From positions 12,264 through 76,263 of the forward strand of contig DAOUBP010000038.1 of the NCBI GenBank assembly GCA_034432655.1: DNA of 64,000 nucleotides, given 5' to 3'. A program made the translations under genes and the position numbers. Positions 23,452 through 32,323 of this stretch are shown here, piece after piece. Source of the DNA: DAOUBP01 sp034432655. Lineage in GTDB: Bacteria > Chloroflexota > Anaerolineae > CG2-30-64-16. A model generated the notes under the pieces. It was not told where the DNA came from, did not search any database, and saw nothing but the letters and a program-made list of their open reading frames with translations. Within the stretch, counting starts at the first letter, position 1. The number at the start of each line of letters is the position of its first letter.

Positions 23452-25227
23452 CTATTCCACCGAGATGATGTAATGATAGTACGGCTGGCCGCCTTCGACA
23501 CACTCGATCTCTTGATCGGGATAGAGCTCGCGCAGCTCAGCCTGGAGTGCCTGGGCCTGGGCCGCCGTCACCGGTTCCCCGTAGTACAGGGTGATCACCT
23601 CCAGCTCGTCCGCGTGCATTTGCTCCAGCAAGGTTTTCACCACGGCTTCGGGGGTGGGCCCTGTGGCGGTGAGCTGATCGTTCAAGAGGCCGATCACATC
23701 CCCGGCGTGTACCTCGATGCCGTCAAACCGGGCGTCGTGCACGGCGATGGTCACTTCGCCCGTCTGGACGTTATCCAACGCCGAGGTCATCATCGCGGCA
23801 TTTTGCTGCAAGTCGGCATGGGGGTTATAGGCCAGCAGCGCGCTGATGCCCTGGGGGATGCTCTTGCTGGGGATGACGGTGACAGTCTTGCCCTCGGCGG
23901 CGGCCAGCACCTGGGCTTGTTGGGCCGCCATGAGAATGTTGCCGTTGTTGGGCAGCAAAAGCACCTCGGACATCGGCAGGCGGTTGATGGCATCCAGCAG
24001 GTCTTGGGTGCTGGGATTCATGGTCTGTCCGCCCGGCACAACGCAATGAGTGCCCAGGCTCAGGAACACCTGGGCCAGGCCGTTGCCGGGCACTACGGCG
24101 ACGATGCCGGGGCCTTCGCCGGCCCCTTCAGTGTTGCACAGCGGTTGTGGCTCACTCTCGGCGACGGCTGGCGCGGCCGACGGGGCCTCTGCCGTCGCAA
24201 AGCGAGGTGGCAGCGGATCATACCCGGCCGGCATCTCGGGGATGTGCATGTCATCCATATTCTCGACCACGACATCGGTCACGAAGCCCAAGCTGACGGC
24301 GTAGGAGAGCACTTTGCCGGGATCGGGCACATGGACGTGGACCTTGACCAGATTCTGGTCCCCTTCGACCAGGGGACAATCCCCCATCGCGGTGATCTGT
24401 TCGCGGATGGCAGCCACATCCAGCCGTTCCCCTTCGACCAGGAACTGCACATCGAAGCCATAGACCAGGGGCGGCAACGGACGGCGGCCCTTTACCGCCG
24501 CGCGTGGGGGCGCGGCCGGGACAGCCACGGCCGGCGCGGCCGCTTTTTCGCCGGTGAGCGCGCGGTACATCCCCTCCAGGATGAAGAAGAGGCCCTTGCC
24601 GCCGCTGTCTACCTTACCGGCCTGCTTGAGCACGGGCAGGAGGTTGGGAGTGTTGATGACCGCTTCATCGGCGGCGCGCACGACGCGCTCCAAGATGAAC
24701 CGGATGTCGTCCTCCAGTTGGGCAGCGCTCTCCGCAGCCGCAGCCGCTTCTTTGATCACGGTCAGGATGGTGCCTTCGACCGGCCGGTTTACACCTTTGT
24801 ACGCCACCCGGCTCCCTTCGCTCAGGGCCGCGGCCAGGGCCGGACCGGTCAGGGTAACCTGGTCCCCCAGGCTGCGCGCGATGCCGCGCAGGATCTGCGA
24901 CAGGATCACGCCAGAGTTGCCGCGCGCACCCATGAGCGCGCCATGGGCGACCGCCCTGGCAACCTCGCTCACGCTGTGGAGGTGTTCATCGGTGATCTCC
25001 CGACACGCCGACTTCATGGTCAACAGCATATTGGTCCCCGTGTCCCCATCGGGCACGGGGAAGACGTTAAGCGCGTTGACGATTTCGTGATGTTGATCCA
25101 GCCAGTCCAGTCCGGCCAGGAGCAAATCACGCCACTGGGTGCCGGTCAGGCTCAGGATCGGCCCACCGGCGGGCGCGGGCTGTGGGTTCATAGTAGTAGA
25201 GCCGGTTCGACTTTCTACTGCAGTCAA
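23452..25227 (-). CDS. fakA: fatty acid kinase, DAK2-domain protein
   Basis: A 591-residue DAK2-type kinase. NVFPVPDGDTGTNMLLTM binds ATP/Mg, GARGNSGVILSQ follows, and DSGGKGLFFILEGM closes the kinase domain. The C-terminal half is the DegV-like/DUF1949-type region. The start is taken as TTG 25227, which has GGAGG 9 nt upstream; an ATG 12 codons later lacks a site. It acts with the DegV protein encoded next, and is preceded by an Asp23 gene, the common asp23-fakA-degV-recG order. Confidence 0.9.
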   Translation of the reverse strand: MTAVESRTGSTTMNPQPAPAGGPILSLTGTQWRDLLLAGLDWLDQHHEIVNALNVFPVPDGDTGTNMLLTMKSACREITDEHLHSVSEVARAVAHGALMGARGNSGVILSQILRGIARSLGDQVTLTGPALAAALSEGSRVAYKGVNRPVEGTILTVIKEAAAAAESAAQLEDDIRFILERVVRAADEAVINTPNLLPVLKQAGKVDSGGKGLFFILEGMYRALTGEKAAAPAVAVPAAPPRAAVKGRRPLPPLVYGFDVQFLVEGERLDVAAIREQITAMGDCPLVEGDQNLVKVHVHVPDPGKVLSYAVSLGFVTDVVVENMDDMHIPEMPAGYDPLPPRFATAEAPSAAPAVAESEPQPLCNTEGAGEGPGIVAVVPGNGLAQVFLSLGTHCVVPGGQTMNPSTQDLLDAINRLPMSEVLLLPNNGNILMAAQQAQVLAAAEGKTVTVIPSKSIPQGISALLAYNPHADLQQNAAMMTSALDNVQTGEVTIAVHDARFDGIEVHAGDVIGLLNDQLTATGPTPEAVVKTLLEQMHADELEVITLYYGEPVTAAQAQALQAELRELYPDQEIECVEGGQPYYHYIISVE

Positions 25228-25261
25228 CGTTACTTTCCTCCGCTAACAAAACTTCGTCTCT

Positions 25262-25624
25262 TCATTCCTTGTCACCGTTGGGCATTCGCAATCCCTGGAC
25301 GTGGACGTTGACCTCAGCGACCGGCAGGCCCAGCGTCTGCTCCAGCGCGTACTTCACGCCGTTCATCACGCCATGCGCCACCTCGGAGATACGCGTGCCG
25401 TACTGGATAATCACATAGAGGTCCACAATCACCTGACCATCCCGCACCTGGACATCTATCCCGCGATGCCATTTGTCGGGCTGCAGCAGGTCGGCCAGGC
25501 CGTCAATCAGGTTCTTGTTGGCCATGCCGACGACGCCGTAACACCGCAGGACCGCTTCGCCCGCGATGGCGGCGATGGCATGGGGTGAGATCTCGATTCG
25601 CCCTGCTTTCTTCTCTTCAACCAT
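25262..25624 (-). CDS. Asp23/Gls24 family protein
   Basis: A 120-residue second Asp23 member, beginning MVEEKKAGRIEISPHAIAAI, with AVLRCYGVVGMA and a VQVRDGQVIVDLYVIIQYG strand pair typical of the family. The ATG at 25624 has GGAGGAG upstream. It is the first gene of the long minus-strand run and lies divergently from rpmB. Confidence 0.87.
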   Translation of the reverse strand: MVEEKKAGRIEISPHAIAAIAGEAVLRCYGVVGMANKNLIDGLADLLQPDKWHRGIDVQVRDGQVIVDLYVIIQYGTRISEVAHGVMNGVKYALEQTLGLPVAEVNVHVQGLRMPNGDKE

Positions 25625-25677
25625 AAAACGACTCCTCCGCAAGGGTACACGGGCCATCACCAACGATGACGTGCTGT

Positions 25678-25706
25678 TTGCGTCTTTTGGCCGGTTGTGG
25701 TATGAT
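25678..25706 (+). promoter_or_regulatory. promoter of rpmB
   Basis: -35 TTGCGT (25678-25683), 17-bp spacer, -10 TATGAT (25701-25706), about 80 nt before the rpmB start in the divergent spacer. Confidence 0.65.
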
Positions 25707-25787
25707 CAGTTCCGCTGTGGCCGGGCCTGTGAGGCTCGGTCGCCATTTGTCTGATGACTTTGAGCACTCACAAGGGAGAATGTACTG

Positions 25788-25970
25788 ATGGCTAAATGTC
25801 AAATCTGCGGTAAGGGGCCACAGTTCGGGCATAATGTCAGCCACTCAATGCGCCACACCAAGCGCCGCTGGAATGTGAACATCCAGCATATGCGTCTGTC
25901 GGTGGACGGCCGAGAGCAGCGGATTTATGTCTGTGCCAAGTGCATCAAAACGATGCAGAAGGCCGGTTGA
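25788..25970 (+). CDS. rpmB: 50S ribosomal protein L28, zinc form
   Basis: A 60-residue protein, MAKCQICGKGPQFGHNVSHS, with a second pair CAKCIK, so it is the four-cysteine L28 paralogue. It contains KRRWNVNIQ and the usual RIYVCAKCIKT end. It has GGGAGAATGTACTG upstream, and stands alone on the plus strand with its own promoter and a terminator at 25997-26025. Confidence 0.95.
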   Translation: MAKCQICGKGPQFGHNVSHSMRHTKRRWNVNIQHMRLSVDGREQRIYVCAKCIKTMQKAG

Positions 25971-25996
25971 AACGCTCCTGTCCATCCAGGCAGGCG

Positions 25997-26025
25997 GCCG
26001 GCGGCAACGCCGGCTGTTTGCTTTT
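25997..26025 (+). terminator. terminator after rpmB
   Basis: Hairpin GCCGGCG-GCAA-CGCCGGC followed by TGTTTGCTTTT, 26 nt after the rpmB stop and reaching the convergent rpe stop. Confidence 0.65.
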
Positions 26026-26686
26026 AAAGGCCCTGTACTGCCTTGCGCAAGGCAGCGATGCCCGCTGCGATCCCCTCAGGATGGCCGAATACCGCAGTGC
26101 CGGCCACCAGTACACGCGCGCCGGCGGCCACAATGGCCGGCGCCGTGTGTGACTCGATCCCCCCATCTACTTCGATTTCTACCGCCAGTCCGGCCTCCCG
26201 GATCATCTCTGCCAGCCGCGCCACCTTGGCCGTCATGCTGGGGATGAAGGTCTGCCCGCCGAAGCCGGGATTAACGGTCATCACCAATACCTGTTCCACA
26301 TACGGCAGCGCCTCGCGCAACGTTTCCAGCGAGGTGGCTGGGTTCAGTGTCACCCCGGGCCGCGCACCCAATTCCCGGATGGATTGCAAGGTGCGATGCA
26401 GATGGGGACAGGTCTCTACATGCACGGTGATGATGCTGGCGCCGGCCTGCGCAAAGTCATCCAGGTAGCGCTCGGGCTGCTCGATCATCAAGTGCACGTC
26501 CAACGGCAAGGTTGTAACACGGCGCAGCGCCGCGACCACCGGCGGCCCGACGGTAATGTTGGGGACAAAATGACCGTCCATCACATCCACATGGATGTAA
26601 TCGGCGCCGGCAGCCTCGGCGGCCTGCACGGCCGCGCCCAACGCTGCGAAATCGGCGGCCAGGATGGATGGCGCGATCTTGATCAC
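26024..26686 (-). CDS. rpe: ribulose-phosphate 3-epimerase
   Basis: TIM-barrel enzyme of the pentose phosphate pathway interconverting ribulose 5-phosphate and xylulose 5-phosphate; 220 residues, the normal length. It shows IAPSILAADFAALG, the metal-site motif HVDVMDGHFVPNIT, MTVNPGFGGQ and EVDGGI. It is convergent with rpmB. The preceding gene on the strand is a histidine kinase about 120 nt away, so it is probably transcribed separately. Confidence 0.95.
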   Translation of the reverse strand: MIKIAPSILAADFAALGAAVQAAEAAGADYIHVDVMDGHFVPNITVGPPVVAALRRVTTLPLDVHLMIEQPERYLDDFAQAGASIITVHVETCPHLHRTLQSIRELGARPGVTLNPATSLETLREALPYVEQVLVMTVNPGFGGQTFIPSMTAKVARLAEMIREAGLAVEIEVDGGIESHTAPAIVAAGARVLVAGTAVFGHPEGIAAGIAALRKAVQGL

Positions 26687-26804
26687 CCGCTAACCTCCAG
26701 GAATTCCGGTCATGACACAGCAGAGCCGAACACACACGGTCCGGCTCTCGAATGCGCCCAATCATACAACGGAATGAGGGATTTGGCAAAGCGGAAAACG
26801 CCGT

Positions 26805-27971
26805 TTATGCGTGGCCGGCAATGGGAAAGGTAACGTGAAAGGTGCTGCCCTGGGCCGGCGCGCTCTCAAACCACAGGCGCCCCCCCTGGAGCTCGGCCAG
26901 GGCGCGGGCGATGTAAAGGCCCAGCCCGATGCCGCCGCTCCCCGTCCGGCCCACGTTGCGCGCGCGGAAAAAGGGGTCGAAGACCTGCTTGCGATCCTCT
27001 TCGGCGATGCCGATCCCTTCATCGGTCACGGCCACCTCCAGGAAACCGTCTTCGGCGGCCTTCTTGACTTCGACAATGATGTTTGAACCGGCCGGGGAGT
27101 ACTTGCTGGCGTTGCTAAGCAGGTTGCCCACCACCTGACCGGCACGCGCCGGGTCGCAAAGCGCCAGGGGGAGGCCGGTCGGCGCACGCAGGGAGAGCTG
27201 TTGCGCCCGGGCTTCCAGTTGCGGGACCTGTTCGGCGATCACCTCTTCCACCAGCGCGATCAGGTTGGCCGGCTTCAGGGTCACCTCCATGCGGCCGATT
27301 TCGATGCGCGTCAGGTCCAACAGGTCACGGGTGATCTGCAACAGACGATGTGCACTGTTCTCGACGATGCGCAGGTATTCGCGTTGCCGGTCGGTCAAGG
27401 GGCCCGCATCCCCGTCCAACAACATTTCGATGTAGCCGCTGATCGAAGCCAAAGGGGTGCGCAGCTCATGGGCAGCGATGGATACGAAGATGGATTTGAC
27501 CTCGTCCAGCCGTTGCAACTCGGCGTTGGCGGCCTCTAACGCCATGTTCTGACGATGAAGTTCATCGCGCAACAGGCGCAACTCGTTGCGCTGCTGTGTC
27601 AGGCGTTGTTCCAGCTCCCCCACCTCGGTGACATCCTGCACCACATGGATCAGCCCGGTGATGTGGCCGGTCTCATCGGTATAGGGCAGGTCAATCATGG
27701 TGAGATACGCAGTTCTGCCCCCGGGCAAGTCGCGGTTGATGTAAGAAAGCTGGAAGCGGGGCAGCTCGCCGGTCAACAGGTCGGCCAGCACTTCCTCGTT
27801 GCCGATCAGTTCGGGCACGACCTCAGTCAACGGGCGGCCCATCCAACTTTTGAGCCAGGTTTGCAGGCCGTTGCTGGCTCCACTGACCTCGATGACATTC
27901 AGATCCCGATCGGTGATGGCATAAGAGATGCGACGATCGTGCAGGATGGTTTGGGCGACCCGTTGCTTCAT
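26805..27971 (-). CDS. PAS-domain sensor histidine kinase
   Basis: Soluble 388-residue kinase: a PAS-like domain (about 10-115, with the PAC-type VVQDVTEV), a coiled coil, HisKA with AAHELRTPLASISGY (His near residue 167), and HATPase with NLLSNASKYS, DEGIGI and GGIGLGLYIA. No membrane segment. It is the last gene of a four-gene minus-strand run with a small GTPase, an SH3-domain membrane protein and a coiled-coil protein, suggesting the GTPase and kinase belong to one signalling module. No cognate regulator is adjacent; the nearest is at 30688-31413. Confidence 0.88.
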   Translation of the reverse strand: MKQRVAQTILHDRRISYAITDRDLNVIEVSGASNGLQTWLKSWMGRPLTEVVPELIGNEEVLADLLTGELPRFQLSYINRDLPGGRTAYLTMIDLPYTDETGHITGLIHVVQDVTEVGELEQRLTQQRNELRLLRDELHRQNMALEAANAELQRLDEVKSIFVSIAAHELRTPLASISGYIEMLLDGDAGPLTDRQREYLRIVENSAHRLLQITRDLLDLTRIEIGRMEVTLKPANLIALVEEVIAEQVPQLEARAQQLSLRAPTGLPLALCDPARAGQVVGNLLSNASKYSPAGSNIIVEVKKAAEDGFLEVAVTDEGIGIAEEDRKQVFDPFFRARNVGRTGSGGIGLGLYIARALAELQGGRLWFESAPAQGSTFHVTFPIAGHA

Positions 27972-27999
27972 GAGCGCGCTCCAGGTAAGGCGACCGTAG

Positions 28000-28515
28000 T
28001 CAAAGGATCAGGAGCTGGCCGAGATGGCGAAAGACAGCTTCTACGTTGGCTCCTGTTTTGGCGCTGGTAAGATAGTAGGGTGCGTGGAGCGCTGCTGCCC
28101 GGCCGGCGATCTCTTCGTCCGCCACCTGACGTTGCTCTCGCAGGTCTTCTTTGTTGCCGGCGATAATCAGCCGGGCGCCGGGGTTGATCCGCTGCAGTTC
28201 GGCCGCGTAGCACGGGACACTGTCCAGGCTGGCCGGCCGGGTCAAATCGCACACGATAATAGCGCCGGCTGCTCCGCGCAGATAGCTGGCCCGTATCACG
28301 TCATATTCCTCACTGCCTGCCAGGTCCCACAAGATCAGCGTGAGTTCCACCAGGTCACCGTTGCGCGGGAGGACGATCACTTTGCGACTGACCTTAACCC
28401 CGATCGTGCTGAGGTATTTGTCGTCGAACAGATTGTAGACGAAGCGACGCACCAGGCTGGTTTTGCCCACCGCGTAATCGCCCAATAAGCAGACTTTCTT
28501 GCTTAGCGAGATCAA
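28000..28515 (-). CDS. Rab/Ras-like small GTPase
   Basis: A 171-residue bacterial Ras-superfamily GTPase. G1 is GDYAVGKTSL, the switch I Thr lies in YLSTIGVKV, G3 is WDLAGSE, G4 is NKED and G5 is TSAKTG. It lacks a prenylation cysteine. The start is a TTG at 28515, as no in-frame ATG or GTG precedes the P-loop. It sits between the SH3-domain protein (37 nt upstream) and the PAS histidine kinase (28 nt downstream). Bacterial Rab-like proteins of this kind are seldom studied. Confidence 0.88.
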   Translation of the reverse strand: MISLSKKVCLLGDYAVGKTSLVRRFVYNLFDDKYLSTIGVKVSRKVIVLPRNGDLVELTLILWDLAGSEEYDVIRASYLRGAAGAIIVCDLTRPASLDSVPCYAAELQRINPGARLIIAGNKEDLREQRQVADEEIAGRAAALHAPYYLTSAKTGANVEAVFRHLGQLLIL

Positions 28516-28552
28516 AGTTGTGCGTCCCTTCTTGTCTGGCCGGCCGCCACCG

Positions 28553-29986
28553 TCACGGTGCAGGGACGACCGGCACGCTCAGGAGGTCTCCCTCCAGGCC
28601 GACTAACATCGCCGCCACCCAGCCGATCCTGCCATCCTGCGTGCAACACACTTGCCACCAGCCGCCCGTTGCGTTGCGGCCGACAACGGTCAGGACCCGG
28701 CCGCTCTCCGCCACTTCCCACACCGGATAGTTCAGCCCTGGCCCGGCCCGGATGTTGACGCCCCGCTCCCCCACCCTGACAATGGGTGTCGGGGCCGGAG
28801 TGACGGTGGCCGTCACGGTGACCGTCGGCGTCGGGGTGGCGGTCGGCGTCGGGGTGGGCGTGGCCGTCGCTGTTGCGGTGGCCGTCGGCGTCGCAGTCGT
28901 GGTGGCCGTCGCTGTTGCGGTGGCCGTCGGCCCTGGGGTCGCAGTGACAACAACCAGGATAGTGGTCACCGGCCGGTTCAGCGCGTTGCGCAGCGCCAAT
29001 GTCCCGCCGATGCACGCGGCCAACAGGCACAGGACCAACAGGCCACCGAGTGCCGCCACAATGCGCCGCTGGCCGGGGCTCAACCCCTTGTCCGGCGCGC
29101 TGGCCCGGTCCGGAGAGAGTGCCAGCAAAGCAGATAGATCGCGCTGCGCGTCTGCGAAACGGGTCGCGTCGCCGTCGAAGCGCACCAGCGCGGTGTGATA
29201 GCCATTTTCGATGGCGATGATGCGCTCGCGCATGGCCGCCCGGAAGCCCGGCGGCTCGATCCCATCCACCACGACCGCGAGATAGGCATGTCGGGTCGCT
29301 TCGATCAGGATGCGCCGGGTGCCGTACTGGATCTCGTCCAGCTGGCCCTCCTTGCCCCGACCGAAAGCGTCCTGGGCAAAATCGCGGATCGCGGTCAGCA
29401 TGCCGCTGATCAGATCGGCCTGATCGGCAATTTCTGGTTCGTTGGAAAGGTGCAACAGCAGCAGGCCGGTCTCACGGTGGATCAGGAACAGCTCCGCCAC
29501 CCGGAACGGCAGCGCCTCGCGCAGGGCCAATGCCTCATCCGGGATGCCGGCCAGCCGGCCCCGCAGCCGCCGCCAGACCGACTTCAGGTCCAGGGAGGTG
29601 CGCATCCGGGTGTCAATGGCCCGGGCCAGGTCGCGGATCGCCTCGGCGACCGCGCGGCCGATGAGCTGGCCGATGATCGGGTAGAGCGCCTCGATCATCT
29701 CATCGCGGCCTTCCTGGATTTTGTGCCGGATGATGTCACCCATCAAGGGCGAAATGGCGGCCACCAGGCGCTGTGGGTCACCGGTGCGATGCTCCAGCTC
29801 GGTCACCCGCGCGGCGAGCTGGTCGGCGCGCGCGCGGTCCGGCGCCGCGAGAATGCGGCGTAACTCCTCCAGGGCCGGGTCAACTCCCTGGGCGTTCGCC
29901 ACGGCCTCGCCCTGGCCAGGCAACAGCCCAGGCCCCATCGGCGCCCGCGATTCGGCGCAGTCCGCCGAGGCCGGTTGATCGTCCAT
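28553..29986 (-). CDS. membrane protein with Thr-Pro-rich stalk and SH3b domain
   Basis: A 477-residue protein. The N-terminal 300 residues are a cytosolic, mostly helical region (LVAAISPLMGDIIRHKI, GRAVAEAIRDLARAID) whose later part may have a longin/roadblock-like fold (FLIHRETGLLLLHLS, DEIQYGTRRILIEA). One membrane helix follows near 308-331, then a Thr/Ala/Pro-rich stalk, then a bacterial SH3 domain (GVNIRAGPGLNYPVWEV, about 405-465). It is encoded 8 nt after a coiled-coil gene and just before a Rab-like GTPase, so it may be the GTPase effector or regulator on the membrane. Confidence 0.65.
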   Translation of the reverse strand: MDDQPASADCAESRAPMGPGLLPGQGEAVANAQGVDPALEELRRILAAPDRARADQLAARVTELEHRTGDPQRLVAAISPLMGDIIRHKIQEGRDEMIEALYPIIGQLIGRAVAEAIRDLARAIDTRMRTSLDLKSVWRRLRGRLAGIPDEALALREALPFRVAELFLIHRETGLLLLHLSNEPEIADQADLISGMLTAIRDFAQDAFGRGKEGQLDEIQYGTRRILIEATRHAYLAVVVDGIEPPGFRAAMRERIIAIENGYHTALVRFDGDATRFADAQRDLSALLALSPDRASAPDKGLSPGQRRIVAALGGLLVLCLLAACIGGTLALRNALNRPVTTILVVVTATPGPTATATATATTTATPTATATATATPTPTPTATPTPTVTVTATVTPAPTPIVRVGERGVNIRAGPGLNYPVWEVAESGRVLTVVGRNATGGWWQVCCTQDGRIGWVAAMLVGLEGDLLSVPVVPAP

Positions 29987-29994
29987 AGCTGTGA

Positions 29995-30618
29995 TCAGCC
30001 GGGCTGGTCCAGGCCCTGCAGCAGGTCCGCCAGGGAGCCGCCGGCCTTCACATGGTTGCCCAGCTCAATGAACAGGTCGCCCAGCATGGTCCGATCGGCC
30101 TTTTCGTCGGTGAGCCGTTGGGCGATCATCCGCAGTTCGTCGCGCAGCTCAGCGTCCGCTTTGCGCAGTTCCAGGCGCAGGTTTTGCAGCGCGGTCTCGT
30201 GGGCGGCTGCCTGGTCCGTCAGCCCGGTGTCCAGACGGCCGATCTCGGCCTTCAGCGCTGCCTGCAGCTCGCTGTCCGCCTGTTGCAACTCCTGGCGCAG
30301 GTTCTTCATGCCGGTGGTGTGGGCGGCATCCTGCTCGGCCAGTTGGGCGGTCAGCCGGCCGGTTTCTGCTTTCAGAGCGGTTTTCAATTCATCATCGGCC
30401 TGGCGCAGCTCCTGGCGCAGGGCTTGCAGATTGCGGCTTTGGGCAGCGTCCCGAGCGGTGAGCTGTTCGCTCAGGCGGTCCAGTTCTTGTTGGAGCCGGC
30501 CGATGTCGCGCATGACCGCCTCAAAGCGTTGCTCGTAATCGCGCATCTTCGGGCCAAAGATGATGTCGCGAATCCGCTCGACCGATTCCGTGCCTGTGAT
30601 TTGCTCTTTGTCCGCCAT
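29995..30618 (-). CDS. repetitive coiled-coil protein
   Basis: A 207-residue all-helical protein. Three tandem units of about 40 residues occupy residues 58-170, each with a form of LRQELRQADDEL followed by LKAETGRL. It has no membrane segment. It is the first gene of the GTPase operon, starting 12 nt after GGAGGGTT, 51 nt downstream of a terminator. It probably serves as a scaffold for the SH3 membrane protein or GTPase; this is inferred from position only. Confidence 0.6.
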   Translation of the reverse strand: MADKEQITGTESVERIRDIIFGPKMRDYEQRFEAVMRDIGRLQQELDRLSEQLTARDAAQSRNLQALRQELRQADDELKTALKAETGRLTAQLAEQDAAHTTGMKNLRQELQQADSELQAALKAEIGRLDTGLTDQAAAHETALQNLRLELRKADAELRDELRMIAQRLTDEKADRTMLGDLFIELGNHVKAGGSLADLLQGLDQPG

Positions 30619-30668
30619 TCAACCCTCCTGAAGGATAGCGCTAAAGGATTACAGTGATGATTACAAGA

Positions 30669-30700
30669 CAAAAAGGCCAGGGCGCGATCAGCGCCTGGCC
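30669..30700 (-). terminator. Rho-independent terminator after the OmpR-type regulator
   Basis: Minus strand: GGCCAGGCGC, loop, GCGCCCTGGCC, then TTTTTGTCTTG. The upstream arm overlaps the last codons of the regulator gene. Confidence 0.85.
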
Positions 30701-31413
30701 GGGAAGCTATAGCCCAGCCCGCGTTCAGTGAGGATATAAACCGGCTGGGCGGGGATCGGCTCGATCTTCTGGCGCAGCCGGTGCACGTGGACGCGCAGGG
30801 TGTCCTCGAACACCTCTTCCATCGGCCACAGCCGACGAAGCAAGAAGTCGGTGGTGACGGTGCGTCCGGCGTTGCGCATCAACAGATAGAGCAGCTTGGT
30901 CTCGGTGGGGGTGAGCGACACCGGCTGGCCTGCGACGAACACCCGTTGGTGGGGGAAGTCCACCGTCAGGCGGTCGTCCACTTTGATCAGCACATCCAGG
31001 GTGTAGGCGAAGTCTCCGATGCGCCGGAGCACACGCTGCACGCGGGCCACCAGCTCGCGCGGGCTGAACGGCTTGACCACATAGTCCTCGGCATAGCGGT
31101 TGATGCCCTGGATGATCGTCTCTTCTTCATCCACCGCGCTCAGCATGATGATGGGCAGGTCGCTGAACTGCTGGACCGCCTGGCAGAACTCGAAACCGGA
31201 CATCCCGGGCAGGTTGATGTCCACGATGGCCAGGTGGGGCATGCCGCGACGCTGGATGATATCCAGCGCCTGGGGGCCGCTGCCGGCGGTGAACACCTCG
31301 TAGCCGGCGTTTTCCAGCTTGTCTTTCACCAGGCGCTGGATGGCGGGGTCATCGTCAACCACCAGGATGCGTTGCGCTGCCGGCGCAGTGCCGGGCAGAG
31401 GGGCATCGGACAT
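30688..31413 (-). CDS. OmpR/PhoB-family response regulator
   Basis: A 241-residue regulator: receiver domain (ILVVDDDP, phosphoacceptor Asp in AIVDINLPGMSG, Lys in VVKPFSP) and a winged-helix DNA-binding domain (TPTETKLLYLLMRNAG, then DTLRVHVHRLRQKIE). It lies 3 nt downstream of the superoxide dismutase gene and ends at a strong terminator. No kinase is adjacent; the PAS kinase at 26805-27971 is a candidate partner. Confidence 0.92.
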   Translation of the reverse strand: MSDAPLPGTAPAAQRILVVDDDPAIQRLVKDKLENAGYEVFTAGSGPQALDIIQRRGMPHLAIVDINLPGMSGFEFCQAVQQFSDLPIIMLSAVDEEETIIQGINRYAEDYVVKPFSPRELVARVQRVLRRIGDFAYTLDVLIKVDDRLTVDFPHQRVFVAGQPVSLTPTETKLLYLLMRNAGRTVTTDFLLRRLWPMEEVFEDTLRVHVHRLRQKIEPIPAQPVYILTERGLGYSFPARR

Positions 31414-31416
31414 GGC

Positions 31417-32019
31417 TTATCCTGCTTTTGCCAGATTGGCGGCCACGAAATCCCAGTTGACCAGGTGATCCAGAAACGCCTGGACGAAATCGGGCCGTCG
31501 GTTCTGGTAATCCAGATAATAAGCGTGCTCCCACACATCCACGGTGAGCAAGGCGACTTTGCCCTGGGTCATGGGGGTCTCGGCGTTGGGCGTGCTCATG
31601 ATGCTGAGCCGGTCGCCGTCCAGCACCAGCCAGCCCCAGCCGCTGCCGAAGCGCCCCACCGCAGCGGCCTTAAACTGCTCGGCGAACTTCTCGTAGCTCC
31701 CGAAAGCGGCTTCAATCCTGGCCGCCAGTTCGCCCGTGGGCCGGCCACCGCCGCCCGGCTTCATGCAGTGCCAGAAGAAGGTGTGGTTCCACACCTGGGC
31801 CGCGTTGTTGAAGAAGCCGGCTTTTGTCGGATCGCCGGCCGTGGCCAGGATGATTTCCTCCAGGGTCGCATGTTCGTAGGGGCTGCCGGGCAGCAGCTTA
31901 TTCAGGTTGTCCACGTAGGCCTTGTGATGCTTGCCGTGATGAAAGCTGAAGGTGCGGGCCGTGTAGTACGGCTCCAACGCGTCGTCGGAATACGGCAGAG
32001 GGGGTAGCTCGAAAGCCAT
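31417..32019 (-). CDS. Fe/Mn superoxide dismutase
   Basis: A 200-residue dismutase. It starts MAFELPPLPYSDDALEPY, with metal ligands in FHHGKHHKAYVDNLN, NHTFFWHCM and DVWEHAYYLDYQNRR. Full length. The ATG at 32019 has AAAGGAG upstream. Gly/Gln features alone do not settle iron versus manganese. It is transcribed from a promoter at 32098-32126 and is followed by the response regulator. Confidence 0.95.
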   Translation of the reverse strand: MAFELPPLPYSDDALEPYYTARTFSFHHGKHHKAYVDNLNKLLPGSPYEHATLEEIILATAGDPTKAGFFNNAAQVWNHTFFWHCMKPGGGGRPTGELAARIEAAFGSYEKFAEQFKAAAVGRFGSGWGWLVLDGDRLSIMSTPNAETPMTQGKVALLTVDVWEHAYYLDYQNRRPDFVQAFLDHLVNWDFVAANLAKAG

Positions 32020-32097
32020 GGCAGTCTGCTCCTTTCTTCTTATAGAAGTGAGATATCGAACGGTGCCGCAGCGCACGTCGGTCAAAACCTGTGAGCT

Positions 32098-32126
32098 ATT
32101 CTACACTTTTGCGTTTCACGAAGCAA
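32098..32126 (-). promoter_or_regulatory. promoter of the superoxide dismutase gene
   Basis: Minus strand: -35 TTGCTT (32121-32126), 17-bp spacer, -10 TAGAAT (32098-32103), about 80 nt before the start codon. Confidence 0.6.
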
Positions 32127-32223
32127 ATGTGATGTCCAGCTTGTCGTGTCCGGCAGACTGCGAGATCATGCCCGGCTCGGAGAAGCGGTAGCGGCTTCTC
32201 GGGCGAACTTCCCTGCCAGCGGC

Positions 32224-32252
32224 TTGTCGAACGGCAGCGCTCACGCTATAAT
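32224..32252 (+). promoter_or_regulatory. promoter of the comM-like gene
   Basis: -35 TTGTCG (32224-32229), 17-bp spacer, -10 TATAAT (32247-32252). The 32020-32323 spacer holds only this and the divergent promoter. Confidence 0.75.
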
Positions 32253-32323
32253 TCGTACAGCCTCGTGTGGGGTAGCTGATCCGATCGCAACCTTCCCCAT
32301 ATGACCGAGTGGGAGGTAATCTC

